NCBI RefSeq assembly: GCF_017255015.1
Contig: NZ_JAFKCS010000020.1
Location: forward strand, 1 to 36,850
Direction: 5' to 3'
Source: Bowmanella yangjiangensis
Lineage (GTDB): Bacteria > Pseudomonadota > Gammaproteobacteria > Enterobacterales > Alteromonadaceae
DNA: 36,850 nt
Shown: positions 8,441 to 16,906 of the stretch, one piece after another
Numbering within the stretch: position 1 is the stretch's first letter
Layout of the letters: each line of letters begins with the position of its first letter
Notes under the pieces: generated by a model
Databases searched by the model: none
What the model was told of the DNA's origin: nothing
The model's input: the letters and a program-made list of their open reading frames with translations, nothing else
Position numbers and translations under genes: made by a program

Positions 8441-10105
8441 ATGGCCGAGACCGACATTCGTCCGACCAATTTTATTCGTCAAATCATTGATAAGGATCTG
8501 GCTGAAGGGGTACACAATCATGTGCATACACGTTTCCCCCCTGAGCCCAATGGCTATCTGCACATTGGTCATGCTAAATCCATTTGTTTGAACTTCGGTC
8601 TGGCCCAAGATTATCAAGGGCAATGTAATCTGCGATTTGATGACACTAACCCCGAGAAAGAGAACATTGATTACGTTAATTCCATTAAAGACGACGTAAG
8701 CTGGCTTGGTTTCTCCTGGGATGGCGAAGTGTGCTATTCCTCTGATTATTTCGACCGTTTACATGGCTATGCCGTGGAACTCATTGAAAAAGGCTTAGCC
8801 TATGTGGAATTTTCCAGTCAGGAAACGATGCGTGAGTTGCGTGGCACCTTAAAAGAACCTGGCAAAAACAGTCCATACCGTGATACGACAGTCGAAGAAA
8901 ACCTCGACCACTTTGCCAAGATGACCGCGGGTGAATACCCGGAAGGGCATTGCGTATTACGGGCTAAAATTGATATGGCGTCACCATTTATGTGCATGCG
9001 CGATCCGGTGATTTACCGGGTTAAGTTTGCCCATCACCATCAGACGGGTGACAAATGGTGTGTGTATCCCATGTACGATTTCACTCACTGTATTTCGGAC
9101 GCTATCGAAGGTATTACGCATTCTCTGTGTACACTGGAGTTCCAGGATAACCGCCGTTTATACGACTGGGTACTAGATAATATCAGTATTGAATGTCACC
9201 CCCGTCAGTACGAATTTTCTCGTCTGAATCTGGAATATACGGTGCTTTCAAAGCGCAAGTTGATCCAGTTGGTTGAAGAGCAACATGTAGAGGGCTGGGA
9301 CGACCCGCGTATGCCAACCATTGCCGGTTTGCGTCGCCGTGGTTATACACCTGCGTCTATTCGCGAGTTTTGCAAACGTATTGGCGTGACCAAAATGGAT
9401 AACATGGTGGAAATGGGCATGCTGGAAGCCTGTATCCGCGATGACCTGAACCAAAATGCCGCGCGTGCTATGGCCGTTCTGGACCCCCTGAAAGTCGTGA
9501 TTGAGAACTACCCAGCGGACCAGGTGGAAATGCTCAGTGCCCCTAACCATCCGTCAGATGACAGCATGGGCACCCGTGAGCTGCCCTTTACCCGTGAAAT
9601 CTACATTGAGCGTGAAGATTTCCGTGAAGAAGCCAACAAGAAGTTCAAACGATTGGTGTTAGGTAAAGAAGTGCGCTTGCGTAATGCCTATTTCCTCAAA
9701 GCCGAGCGGGCCGAGAAAGACGAACAAGGCAATATCACCACACTTTATTGTACCTATGATGCGGATACCTTAGGCAAGGATCCTGCCGATGGTCGCAAGG
9801 CTAAAGGGGTTATTCATTGGGTATCGGCTAGTCATGGTGTACCTGCTGAAGTGCGTTTGTACGACCGCTTGTTCAAAGTGCCGAATCCGGCCGCAGAAGA
9901 AAGCTTCACTGATAGCATCAACCCTGCGTCGATGACAGTGGTGCAAGGGGTGCTTGAGCCCAGTTTGGCCAACACCGAACCAGGTAAAGCACTGCAGTTT
10001 GAGCGCTTAGGTTATTTCTGCAAAGACAAGCGTGCCGACAAACTGGTCTTTAACCGTACCGTGGGTTTGCGTGATACCTGGGCCAAAATCGAAGGCCAGG
10101 AATAA
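8441..10105 (+). CDS. glnS: Glutaminyl-tRNA synthetase
   Basis: 554 residues, the same length as E. coli GlnRS. It charges tRNA-Gln with glutamine using ATP in the cytoplasm. Class I signatures are present: His41-Ile-Gly-His44 in [16 protein letters not shown], and the KMSKS-equivalent VLSKRK at 268-273. [11 protein letters not shown] and the C-terminal beta-barrel anticodon-binding region (from about 340 on) also match. The ATG at 8441 gives [16 protein letters not shown], aligned with the E. coli N-terminus, and has AGGGGT five bases upstream; the longer frame from 8408 has no such support. A bidirectional terminator follows. Confidence 0.98.
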   Translation: MAETDIRPTNFIRQIIDKDLAEGVHNHVHTRFPPEPNGYLHIGHAKSICLNFGLAQDYQGQCNLRFDDTNPEKENIDYVNSIKDDVSWLGFSWDGEVCYSSDYFDRLHGYAVELIEKGLAYVEFSSQETMRELRGTLKEPGKNSPYRDTTVEENLDHFAKMTAGEYPEGHCVLRAKIDMASPFMCMRDPVIYRVKFAHHHQTGDKWCVYPMYDFTHCISDAIEGITHSLCTLEFQDNRRLYDWVLDNISIECHPRQYEFSRLNLEYTVLSKRKLIQLVEEQHVEGWDDPRMPTIAGLRRRGYTPASIREFCKRIGVTKMDNMVEMGMLEACIRDDLNQNAARAMAVLDPLKVVIENYPADQVEMLSAPNHPSDDSMGTRELPFTREIYIEREDFREEANKKFKRLVLGKEVRLRNAYFLKAERAEKDEQGNITTLYCTYDADTLGKDPADGRKAKGVIHWVSASHGVPAEVRLYDRLFKVPNPAAEESFTDSINPASMTVVQGVLEPSLANTEPGKALQFERLGYFCKDKRADKLVFNRTVGLRDTWAKIEGQE

Positions 10106-10122
10106 GTCGCAATATAGAATAA

Positions 10123-10156
10123 AAAAGCAGTGATGGTGTTTGCCATCACTGCTTTT
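10123..10156. terminator. Bidirectional terminator between glnS and the yciK-like gene
   Basis: Perfect 14-bp stem AAAAGCAGTGATGG / CCATCACTGCTTTT with a 6-base loop. A- and T-runs on the two sides let it terminate both convergent genes. Confidence 0.9.
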
Positions 10157-10171
10157 ATGCTTGAGGCCTGT

Positions 10172-10915
10172 TTACTTTGGCTGAGCGTCAATACTCTGGC
10201 CGTTCACCCCTTTGCTGTTATCTGCCATCAGATACACATATAACGGCATAATATCTTCTGGTGTTTTCAAAGATTCTGGCTTCTCACCTGGATAAGCCTT
10301 GGCACGCATTTTCGTGCGGGTTGCGCCGGGATTAATGCAGTTAAAGCGGATAGGGGAGTTAGCATACTCATCTGCCAGTACCTGCATCATGCCTTCAGTG
10401 GCAAATTTGGATACAGCGTAGGCGCCCCAGTAGGCTCTGCCTGTCCTGCCGACACCAGATGACGTGAATACAACCGACGCACACGGCGCGAGTTTCAACA
10501 CAGGCAACAAGGCTTGAGTCAGCAGGAATTGGCTAGTGAGGTTAACCTGCATAATATCCTGCCATTCTTTTTCTTCTATTTGGGCAAACGGCCTTAAATA
10601 GCCTAATAAGCTGGCATTATGCAATACCCCATCCAGCTTGCCGAATTGCTCAACAATAGTTTGCGCAAACTGCTGGTAGTGGGTGGAAGTCGCACCATTA
10701 AGATCAAGTGGTACAATGGCGGGCTCTGGACAGCCAGCCTCAACAATTTCATCGTAAACCGCTTCAAGTTTACTGACTGTACGACCCAACAAAATGACCG
10801 TGGCTCCGGCCTTTGCATAGGAGAGTGCGGCAACTTTCCCAATACCGTCACCGGCTCCGGTAACCAGGATCACTTTGCCCTGCAGGGCTTCTTCCGCTGT
10901 ATCATATTGCTGCAT
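10172..10915 (-). CDS. yciK: YciK-like short-chain dehydrogenase/reductase
   Basis: A 247-residue SDR oxidoreductase, taking the internal Met at 10915. Cofactor motif TGAGDGIG is near the N-terminus; LLGRTVSKL follows the second strand; HNASLLG is the NNAG-equivalent; the active-site Tyr and Lys are in WGAYAVSKFATEGMM. The block NCINPGATRTKMRA and the PEDIMPLYVYLM stretch match E. coli YciK closely. The substrate is unknown. The frame is open to an ATG at 10936, adding seven residues (MYLDRYF), but the shorter start matches the known YciK N-terminus better; neither has a strong ribosome site. The gene is transcribed away from the VolA-like gene. Confidence 0.9.
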   Translation of the reverse strand: MQQYDTAEEALQGKVILVTGAGDGIGKVAALSYAKAGATVILLGRTVSKLEAVYDEIVEAGCPEPAIVPLDLNGATSTHYQQFAQTIVEQFGKLDGVLHNASLLGYLRPFAQIEEKEWQDIMQVNLTSQFLLTQALLPVLKLAPCASVVFTSSGVGRTGRAYWGAYAVSKFATEGMMQVLADEYANSPIRFNCINPGATRTKMRAKAYPGEKPESLKTPEDIMPLYVYLMADNSKGVNGQSIDAQPK

Positions 10916-11215
10916 AAAATAACGGTCCAAATACATGAAAACCGGCGGATTCTAGCATTTAATTAAGGTGCTGTATGAGAAAAATACCTGAACATCCTGC
11001 TGTCACAAACAATTAACAAAACTTTGCAAATGGCTAGCAAAGTCAATAATATTGCATTAACGTTAACTGGTCATACTTGTTGGGATAACGCAATGAAATC
11101 CTGGCTTTGACCGGCTAAATTACGAGCAAAAGGCCCTTTTTTACCCTAGTGCCGACAAGGACAAATCCGGTCGGATGGTGGAACAAGAACAAAAAACAGG
11201 TTTTGGGGAGACACA

Positions 11216-13801
11216 ATGAAAAAATTAGTAATCAGCGCTGCAGTAGCCTCTGTAATGGGGCTGTCTGGATGTGGAGGCGGTGAGTCGTTAAGCGACATCC
11301 AGTCTGATGCCGACAAGGCCCCTGCCAAACCCTTTGCAAGGATAGTGTTCGATCCGGCCGCCTCCAAGCTAAACGTACCCAATGATTTGTTAATGATCCC
11401 AGATACCAGTTTGGGCTTCTTTGACTTTACGATTAATACCGCCAGTGATGCTGATTTTAATCCTGCGGACCCGCAATCGGCATTGACGGCTTTGGATGGC
11501 TGGTCGACTCAACATCCATTTAAGATTGATATCAATGTGCCAAGTGGTGTCAGCCTGGATACATCCAGTGTTAGTGCTAATTCTATTCGTCTGTTTGAGT
11601 CGACACAGGCGTTAGAGGGTGATGAACCCTTATGTCAGGCTATTGCGGCTGAAGTTGCAGCGCCAGGATTGCCCTGTGTATTAGGTGATGAACTGGTGTG
11701 GGGTGTTGATTACATCGCACAGATGCCAGCTGGCCAAACTGGGTCGGTTCAGTCGGTTCAGGTTATTCCCTTGAAACCGCTGAAACCGGGGCAAGGTTAT
11801 ATGCTGGTTGTGACGGATGACCTTAAAGACAGTGATGGTCGCCCTGTGAAAGGGTCTTCCAGTTGGGAGTTGGCTTCTCAGGATCCGAACACTGCACCCT
11901 TAGGTTCAGATGCACAGAAGCAGCTACAGAACATTCTGAATTTCTTTATGACTCTGCTTGGCGGTGAAGGTTTGGAGCGGGGGGATGTCTCTTATGCCGC
12001 CTATTTCTCAACACAGTCCGCTGGTAAGGTGTTATCTACCGTAAAATCTATGCAAATTGCTCAGTTTGCTCAGGCCGTCGGTGCTGGAATGACGCCACAA
12101 GCTGCCGCAGCTCAGTATTTGCCTGTAATTCAAATTGGTAGCGCCCAGGCACCCGATGTCTATTCCGCTCTTGCTCCTCGCGCTTTAGGTGAGCAGATGT
12201 GGGCTCAAGTAACGGCACTTGGACTGAACACATGCTCAGGCCTCGTAGCTGGCTTGCAAAACGCTAACCCACAAATTGCCGGAACGGCAACACAAGTATT
12301 TAGTCAGCTTGGCATGTACTGCGCGGCACAGATGCGTCAGGGCAGCATGCAACTGGATTACTACCTGAGTAAAACTCACCCTACCACTGATTGGTGGCGG
12401 GCTGCTTGTACTAACGGTGCTATGCTGAAGAGTATGGGGGCCGCTGCTATTGGTAATGTGGTGGCGGCTGGCTTGACGGGGCCTTACAATGAGCAGTGCC
12501 AGGCGTTATCGCAAGGGCAGTTGTTTGACCTTGATCTGAAAACTGCTGGTGTTATCGCCTTTGACGATCCGCGTCACTTAACCAAGGTTAGCCCTATCCC
12601 TAGAACCAACGGCAAGGAAACTCTGACCGTACAAGTGACGGTACCTGATCCAAATTATGCCAATATTATCAATGCGCAATTAGGGCAACCGGCGATCAGT
12701 AAGCCTGCCGCTGGCTGGCCGGTAGTGATACTGCAGCACGGTATTACTTCTAAGAAAGAAGATATGCTTGCAGCGACAGGCGCATTGTCTTTAGCGGGTT
12801 ATGCTACGGTGGCTATTGATCATCCGTTACATGGTAGCCGTGGTTTTGTGATTGATGGCAAAGTGGTTAATGCCAGCAGTGGAACCGGCGGCAGCCCGAC
12901 TGATTATCTGAATCTGACTAGCTTGCTTAGTGCCAGAGACAATATGCGTCAGAGCATTGCGGATATTCTTGGTTTACGTTTGGGCTTAAATGCTGATGTG
13001 GATCTGTCTAACGGCAGTACTACCTTGTTGGATGGCACTCAGGTGTCTTTTGTTGGCCATTCTTTGGGTGCTATTACAGGGACGGGAGCAGTAGCCCTAG
13101 CCAATACAAGTTTTGGGGAACCTCTGGCAGCTTTCGATGGCATGTATAAGATTGAAGCCGCCACGTTGGCCAATCCTGGCGGTGGGGTAGGTGGTTTCCT
13201 TATGGAGTCTGCATCCTTCTCTCCGTTGATTAAGGGGTCCTTAATGGCAAAGGCATCACCCGAATTCCAGGCCGCTTTACAGCAGTATATGCAGGCAAAT
13301 GGAATTCCTTCGGTAACTCCTGAACTGTTGACCGCATTTTATCCATTGTTTGAATCTCAACTGACTGCTGAACAACTAGCCAGTGCAAACGCTACTTTTG
13401 CGAGTTTTACATTCGCAGCTCAAACGTTAATCGATGCTGGTGATCCTAACAACTATGCCATGGCATTAGCTGCGAGCACTCCAGTACATATGATTGAAGT
13501 GGTGGGTGGTAACCAAGTTAATGGTGAAGTGAGTAAACCTGATCAGGTGATTCCAAACAAAACCACTTTACCTCTTGCCGGTACAGAGCCTTTGGCCAAG
13601 CTGATGGGATTATGGCCAGCGGTAGTGTCAGATACGCAAGGCAGTGGTTTAGTTCAGTTTGCGGAAGGAAGCCATAGTTCGCTGCTGGACCCAGGTCCAA
13701 GTGTGGCGGCAACCACCGAAATGCAAAAGCAATTGGCGACCTTTATGGCATCCAAGGGGATGTTGATTAATATCACTGATACCAGCGTGATAGCTCAGTA
13801 A
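11216..13801 (+). CDS. VolA/Pla-1-type extracellular lipase lipoprotein
   Basis: 861 residues. The lipoprotein signal ends in LSGC, with the acylated Cys at about residue 19 followed by GGGES, a flexible tether. The N-terminal part (about 29-280) resembles the bacterial virulence-factor lipase N-terminal domain, with paired cysteines. The C-terminal alpha/beta-hydrolase has PVVILQHGITSKKEDM (oxyanion region), the nucleophile Ser616 in FVGHSLGAITG, a DHPLHGSRG motif and a late histidine in EGSHSSLLDPG as the likely catalytic His. Relatives in Vibrio (VolA) are surface-exposed lysophospholipases that free fatty acids from host or environmental phospholipid. GGGGAG-type Shine-Dalgarno (GGGGAGAC) lies before the ATG. 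A strong terminator follows, so it is monocistronic. Lipase class is well supported; the substrate is inferred. Confidence 0.9.
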   Translation: MKKLVISAAVASVMGLSGCGGGESLSDIQSDADKAPAKPFARIVFDPAASKLNVPNDLLMIPDTSLGFFDFTINTASDADFNPADPQSALTALDGWSTQHPFKIDINVPSGVSLDTSSVSANSIRLFESTQALEGDEPLCQAIAAEVAAPGLPCVLGDELVWGVDYIAQMPAGQTGSVQSVQVIPLKPLKPGQGYMLVVTDDLKDSDGRPVKGSSSWELASQDPNTAPLGSDAQKQLQNILNFFMTLLGGEGLERGDVSYAAYFSTQSAGKVLSTVKSMQIAQFAQAVGAGMTPQAAAAQYLPVIQIGSAQAPDVYSALAPRALGEQMWAQVTALGLNTCSGLVAGLQNANPQIAGTATQVFSQLGMYCAAQMRQGSMQLDYYLSKTHPTTDWWRAACTNGAMLKSMGAAAIGNVVAAGLTGPYNEQCQALSQGQLFDLDLKTAGVIAFDDPRHLTKVSPIPRTNGKETLTVQVTVPDPNYANIINAQLGQPAISKPAAGWPVVILQHGITSKKEDMLAATGALSLAGYATVAIDHPLHGSRGFVIDGKVVNASSGTGGSPTDYLNLTSLLSARDNMRQSIADILGLRLGLNADVDLSNGSTTLLDGTQVSFVGHSLGAITGTGAVALANTSFGEPLAAFDGMYKIEAATLANPGGGVGGFLMESASFSPLIKGSLMAKASPEFQAALQQYMQANGIPSVTPELLTAFYPLFESQLTAEQLASANATFASFTFAAQTLIDAGDPNNYAMALAASTPVHMIEVVGGNQVNGEVSKPDQVIPNKTTLPLAGTEPLAKLMGLWPAVVSDTQGSGLVQFAEGSHSSLLDPGPSVAATTEMQKQLATFMASKGMLINITDTSVIAQ

Positions 13802-13820
13802 AAAAACGCTGCATGCAGTT

Positions 13821-13854
13821 AATAAAGCCAGGTCTTTGACCTGGCTTTATTTTT
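13821..13854 (+). terminator. Rho-independent terminator after the VolA-like lipase gene
   Basis: Perfect 14-bp stem AATAAAGCCAGGTC / GACCTGGCTTTATT, 3-base loop, then Ts. Confidence 0.92.
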
Positions 13855-13907
13855 AGGTAGATTGCCCCCACATAGAGTGGGTATGAAAATCATGGGAGTA
13901 ATAGATT

Positions 13908-14936
13908 TTGGAATTCCTTTACGAATACGGACTGTTTGCGGCTAAAGCGATAACACTGGTTGTGGCGCTGCTATTAGCCGTCGGTGGCGTCATTGGCCTG
14001 GCCAGTCGTCAGAAGGCAGCTAAAGGTGAGTTAGAAATAAACTCGATATCCGAGCGTTTGGACGAGCTGAAACTGCATGCCAGTCAGTTAATTCTGAGTA
14101 AGGAAGAATGGAAGAAGCAGGAAAAAGCAGACAAAAAGCAAAAGAAAGCAGAGCAGAAAAAATCCAAGGAGGCTGCAGATACTCACAAGGCCAACTTGTT
14201 TGTAGTGGACTTCAAGGGCTCTATGGATGCACATGAAGTCGATGCTCTGCGCGAAGAAATCACGGCAATATTATGTATTGCCAAGCCAGAAGATGAGGTT
14301 TTGGTGCGCCTGGAAAGTGGTGGCGGTGTGGTACATGGTTATGGTCTGGCAGCATCACAATTACAGCGTTTAAGAGATGCCAATATAAAGCTGACCGTCT
14401 CTGTGGACAAGGTAGCTGCTAGTGGTGGTTATATGATGGCGTGCGTTGCCGATAGGGTGGTTGCGTCTAAATTCGCCATCATTGGTTCTATTGGCGTCAT
14501 TGCCCAGCTTCCCAATTTTAATAAACTGTTGAAAAAGCACGACATTGACTGGGAGCAACATACCGCCGGGCAGTTTAAGCGCACCCTGACAGTATTCGGA
14601 GAAAACAATGATGAAGGTCGTCAAAAGTTTCGAGAAGAACTGGAAGAAGTGCATAAGCTATTTAAAGCCTTTGTGCAGGATCACCGCACAGAACTTGACC
14701 TGGATAAAGTGGCCACGGGTGAGTACTGGTATGGCACGCAAGCTTTAGAACTGAAGCTGGTTGATGAGTTACAGACCTCGGATGATCTATTGCTCAAAGC
14801 CAATCAGGATAAAAAGATATTCCAGGTAAAATACACGCAAAAGAAAAATCTGATGGAAAAGTTGGGTAAGAGCGCAGGGATTGCACTGGAGTCCACGATA
14901 GGCAAGCTCTGGCAAAAGTCCCAGCACCCTTTATAA
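13908..14936 (+). CDS. sohB: SohB, inner-membrane serine protease of the signal peptide peptidase (S49) family
   Basis: 342 residues, close to E. coli SohB throughout. An N-terminal membrane segment (about 8-30) is followed by a lysine-rich charged linker (60-85) and the S49 protease domain: VVDFKGSMDAHEVDALREEI, RLESGGGVVHGYGLAASQ, the nucleophile Ser172 in DKVAASGGYMMA, and the general-base Lys224 in TAGQFKRTLT. It faces the periplasm, probably degrading membrane or signal-peptide fragments. The start is a TTG: residues EFLYEYGLFAAK align with the E. coli start MELLSEYGLF, GGGAG lies at 13894-13898, and nearby ATGs (13883, 13892) are in another frame. The array-containing intergenic region follows. 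Confidence 0.95.
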   Translation: MEFLYEYGLFAAKAITLVVALLLAVGGVIGLASRQKAAKGELEINSISERLDELKLHASQLILSKEEWKKQEKADKKQKKAEQKKSKEAADTHKANLFVVDFKGSMDAHEVDALREEITAILCIAKPEDEVLVRLESGGGVVHGYGLAASQLQRLRDANIKLTVSVDKVAASGGYMMACVADRVVASKFAIIGSIGVIAQLPNFNKLLKKHDIDWEQHTAGQFKRTLTVFGENNDEGRQKFREELEEVHKLFKAFVQDHRTELDLDKVATGEYWYGTQALELKLVDELQTSDDLLLKANQDKKIFQVKYTQKKNLMEKLGKSAGIALESTIGKLWQKSQHPL

Positions 14937-15223
14937 AACTCATTCCTTTTATACATTATGCCGCCCCGGCGCTCTGCTGAGGTGGCATAACATCAAGTGC
15001 TTTAACTTTTACCACAAAGCATTGTTCGAATTGCATCGAGCTGGTCGTTGATATAAGACGCTAGTGTTTACTCTGTTAATAAAGATCAGACATCCCTGCT
15101 ATGGAATGTATTTTTATCTGTTGGATGAAATGCTTGTTGGTGCCTTGGTTGGGAGTTCTAGCGTAGGGTGGTTTTAAACATGCTGGGGAGGGAGCAAGAT
15201 AAAGCCAAGGGAACATTTCTGAC
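14937..15223. other. Intergenic region between sohB and the 50-bp array
   Basis: Nearly 290 bp with no convincing ORF. A hairpin at 14956-14990 (TTATGCCGCC / GGTGGCATAA, one G-T pair) sits 20 bp after the sohB stop and may mark its 3' end, though no T-run follows. The rest shows nothing recognisable. Confidence 0.5.
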
Positions 15224-15390
15224 CGTCCATCCATGGACATCGCTGATGAGTATTCCCTAGTGCATCAGCATATCGTCCATCCATGGACATCGCTGATGAG
15301 TGTTCCCTACCACATCAGCATACCGTCCATCCATGGACATCGCTGATGAGTGTTCCTTACCACATCAGCATACCGTCCATCCATGGACAT
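15224..15390 (-). repeat. Array 1: 50-bp tandem repeat, three full units plus a partial unit
   Basis: Units begin at 15224, 15274, 15324 and 15374 (the last is 17 bp), exactly 50 bp apart. Copies 2 and 3 differ at one base; copy 1 is slightly more divergent. Read on the minus strand, each unit has the core CATGGATGGACGGTATGC preceded by GCGATGTC, then a variable block framed by inverted arms GCTGATG / CATCAGC. The core also holds GTCCAT-GG-ATGGAC, a 6-bp hairpin. On the minus strand the first unit starts right at the T-tract of the symporter terminator. A period of 50 excludes protein repeats. The same core recurs at 22963-23045. Confidence 0.95.
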
Positions 15391-15418
15391 AAAAAACCGC
15401 GGATTACCGCGGTTTTTT
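15391..15418. terminator. Bidirectional terminator at the 3' end of the DAACS symporter gene
   Basis: Perfect 12-bp stem AAAAAACCGCGG / CCGCGGTTTTTT around ATTA. On the minus strand it lies 13 bp after the symporter stop; its T-run is followed directly by the first unit of array 1. Confidence 0.95.
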
Positions 15419-15431
15419 GTCTTAAGCGTAT

Positions 15432-16778
15432 CTATTTATTTTTGTCGAAGTGCTCAAAATCGACATTTTCTTCACGAGCCCCAGCATTGGGATCGTTATA
15501 GGTATCAAGATCCAGTTCACCTTCGCTCTTTGCCACAATACAAGCTACAGTGCAGTCACCGGTGACATTGACCGCGGTACGGGTCATATCCAGCAACCGG
15601 TCAACCCCGATAATCAGGGCAATACCTTCCACCGGCAAACCAACCTGCTGCAACACCATCGCCAGCATAATCAGGCCCACGCCGGGCACACCTGCCGTAC
15701 CAATGGATGCCAGGGTCGCGGTCAGGATCACCATCAGATAGTCCGAAACCGACAAATCCACTCCATAGACCTGAGCAATAAATACCGTGGCAACACCCTG
15801 CATAATGGCAGTGCCATCCATATTAATAGTGGCGCCTAAAGGTACAGTGAAAGAGGCTACGGTGTTCTTTACACCCAATTTGTTGCGCGCCGTTTCCAAA
15901 GTAACCGGCAGAGTGGCGCTACTACTTGAGGTACTAAAGGCAAATAGCGCAGCGTCGCGCATTTTGCGGATCATAATGATTGGATTTAAACCGGCTAACA
16001 GCTTAAGTAGTAGCGGGTAGGAAATAAACGCATGGACCAATAGTACAAACAATACTAAGAAGAAGTATTTCAGCAAACTCGTGAAAGTGTCAAAACCAAT
16101 AGTGGCAAACAGTTTGGCCATCAGAGCCAACACGCCGTAAGGTGCTAAGTTCATTAGAATGGTCACCAGGCGCATAACGACTTTGTTTAAATCTTCGAAC
16201 AAATCGCCAAGCCGCTTACCGGCACTGCCTGACATGGCCATGGAAACACCAAATAACACCGAGAAGACAATAATTTGCAACATGTTTCCCTCAGCCATGG
16301 CATTGATCGGGTTAGTGGGAAACATATTGATGATAACGTCAGACAACGAGGGCGCTTCTTTGGCTGTAAAGCTTGTGTTGGTATCCAGGTTTATACCCTC
16401 ACCTGGTGACACAATTAACGCGAAAGAAACCGCAATAGTGATCGCCAATGCTGTGGTAAACAAATAGAGTAAAATTGATTTTCCGCCCAGACGCCCCAGC
16501 TTGCTTGGGTCTGAAAGGTTGCAGGTACCACAAACCAGTGATACAAAAACCAGCGGAACCACCAACATTTGTAAGCTGGCGATAAAGATTTTACCTATGA
16601 TATTAAATATACCTTCCACCAGAAGCGTATACGTAGAAATCTCCAGCCCTAATACCCGGAAGGTGAAATCTCCGCTATCATCAAACAGGGCTCGAAGCAG
16701 GGTTCCGATGAGGATCCCGGCTAACATGCCGAGGAAGATTCTGGTGGTAAGACTGTACTTAGTTGCAGTAGAGGCCAT
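15432..16778 (-). CDS. Dicarboxylate/amino acid:cation symporter (DAACS, GltP/GltT type)
   Basis: 448 residues with about eight membrane segments plus re-entrant loops. Family signatures are clear: the serine-rich re-entrant loop SSSSATLP at 284-291, NMDGT at 319-323 and the C-terminal DRLLDMTRTAVNVTGD, whose Asp/Arg/Asn contact the substrate. It imports glutamate, aspartate or C4-dicarboxylates with Na+ or H+. MASTATKYSLTTRIFLGMLAGI is a typical start. The C-terminal tail after residue 420 is acidic and cytoplasmic. It is monocistronic, convergent with sohB, and followed by terminator plus repeat array. Which substrate is used cannot be decided from sequence. Confidence 0.94.
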   Translation of the reverse strand: MASTATKYSLTTRIFLGMLAGILIGTLLRALFDDSGDFTFRVLGLEISTYTLLVEGIFNIIGKIFIASLQMLVVPLVFVSLVCGTCNLSDPSKLGRLGGKSILLYLFTTALAITIAVSFALIVSPGEGINLDTNTSFTAKEAPSLSDVIINMFPTNPINAMAEGNMLQIIVFSVLFGVSMAMSGSAGKRLGDLFEDLNKVVMRLVTILMNLAPYGVLALMAKLFATIGFDTFTSLLKYFFLVLFVLLVHAFISYPLLLKLLAGLNPIIMIRKMRDAALFAFSTSSSSATLPVTLETARNKLGVKNTVASFTVPLGATINMDGTAIMQGVATVFIAQVYGVDLSVSDYLMVILTATLASIGTAGVPGVGLIMLAMVLQQVGLPVEGIALIIGVDRLLDMTRTAVNVTGDCTVACIVAKSEGELDLDTYNDPNAGAREENVDFEHFDKNK

Positions 16779-16906
16779 AGATGTCCAAGTCGTTATAGTT
16801 ATAAGCGGCTAAGACTAACAATTTTGCCGGATAAGCTGAACTTAAAAAACATCGAAATCAGCTAAACAGCTTATTCCAAAGACAATCAGAGGTTAGGGAG
16901 AAAAGA

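Noticed and set aside
15224-15390. CRISPR array
   Set aside because: Period is a constant 50 bp with repeat-like cores, but the intervening blocks are near-identical copies rather than unique spacers, and no cas genes are present.
15283-15565. Small ORFs reading through array 1
   Set aside because: They arise from the repeat units; a 50-bp period shifts frame each unit, so no conserved peptide can result.
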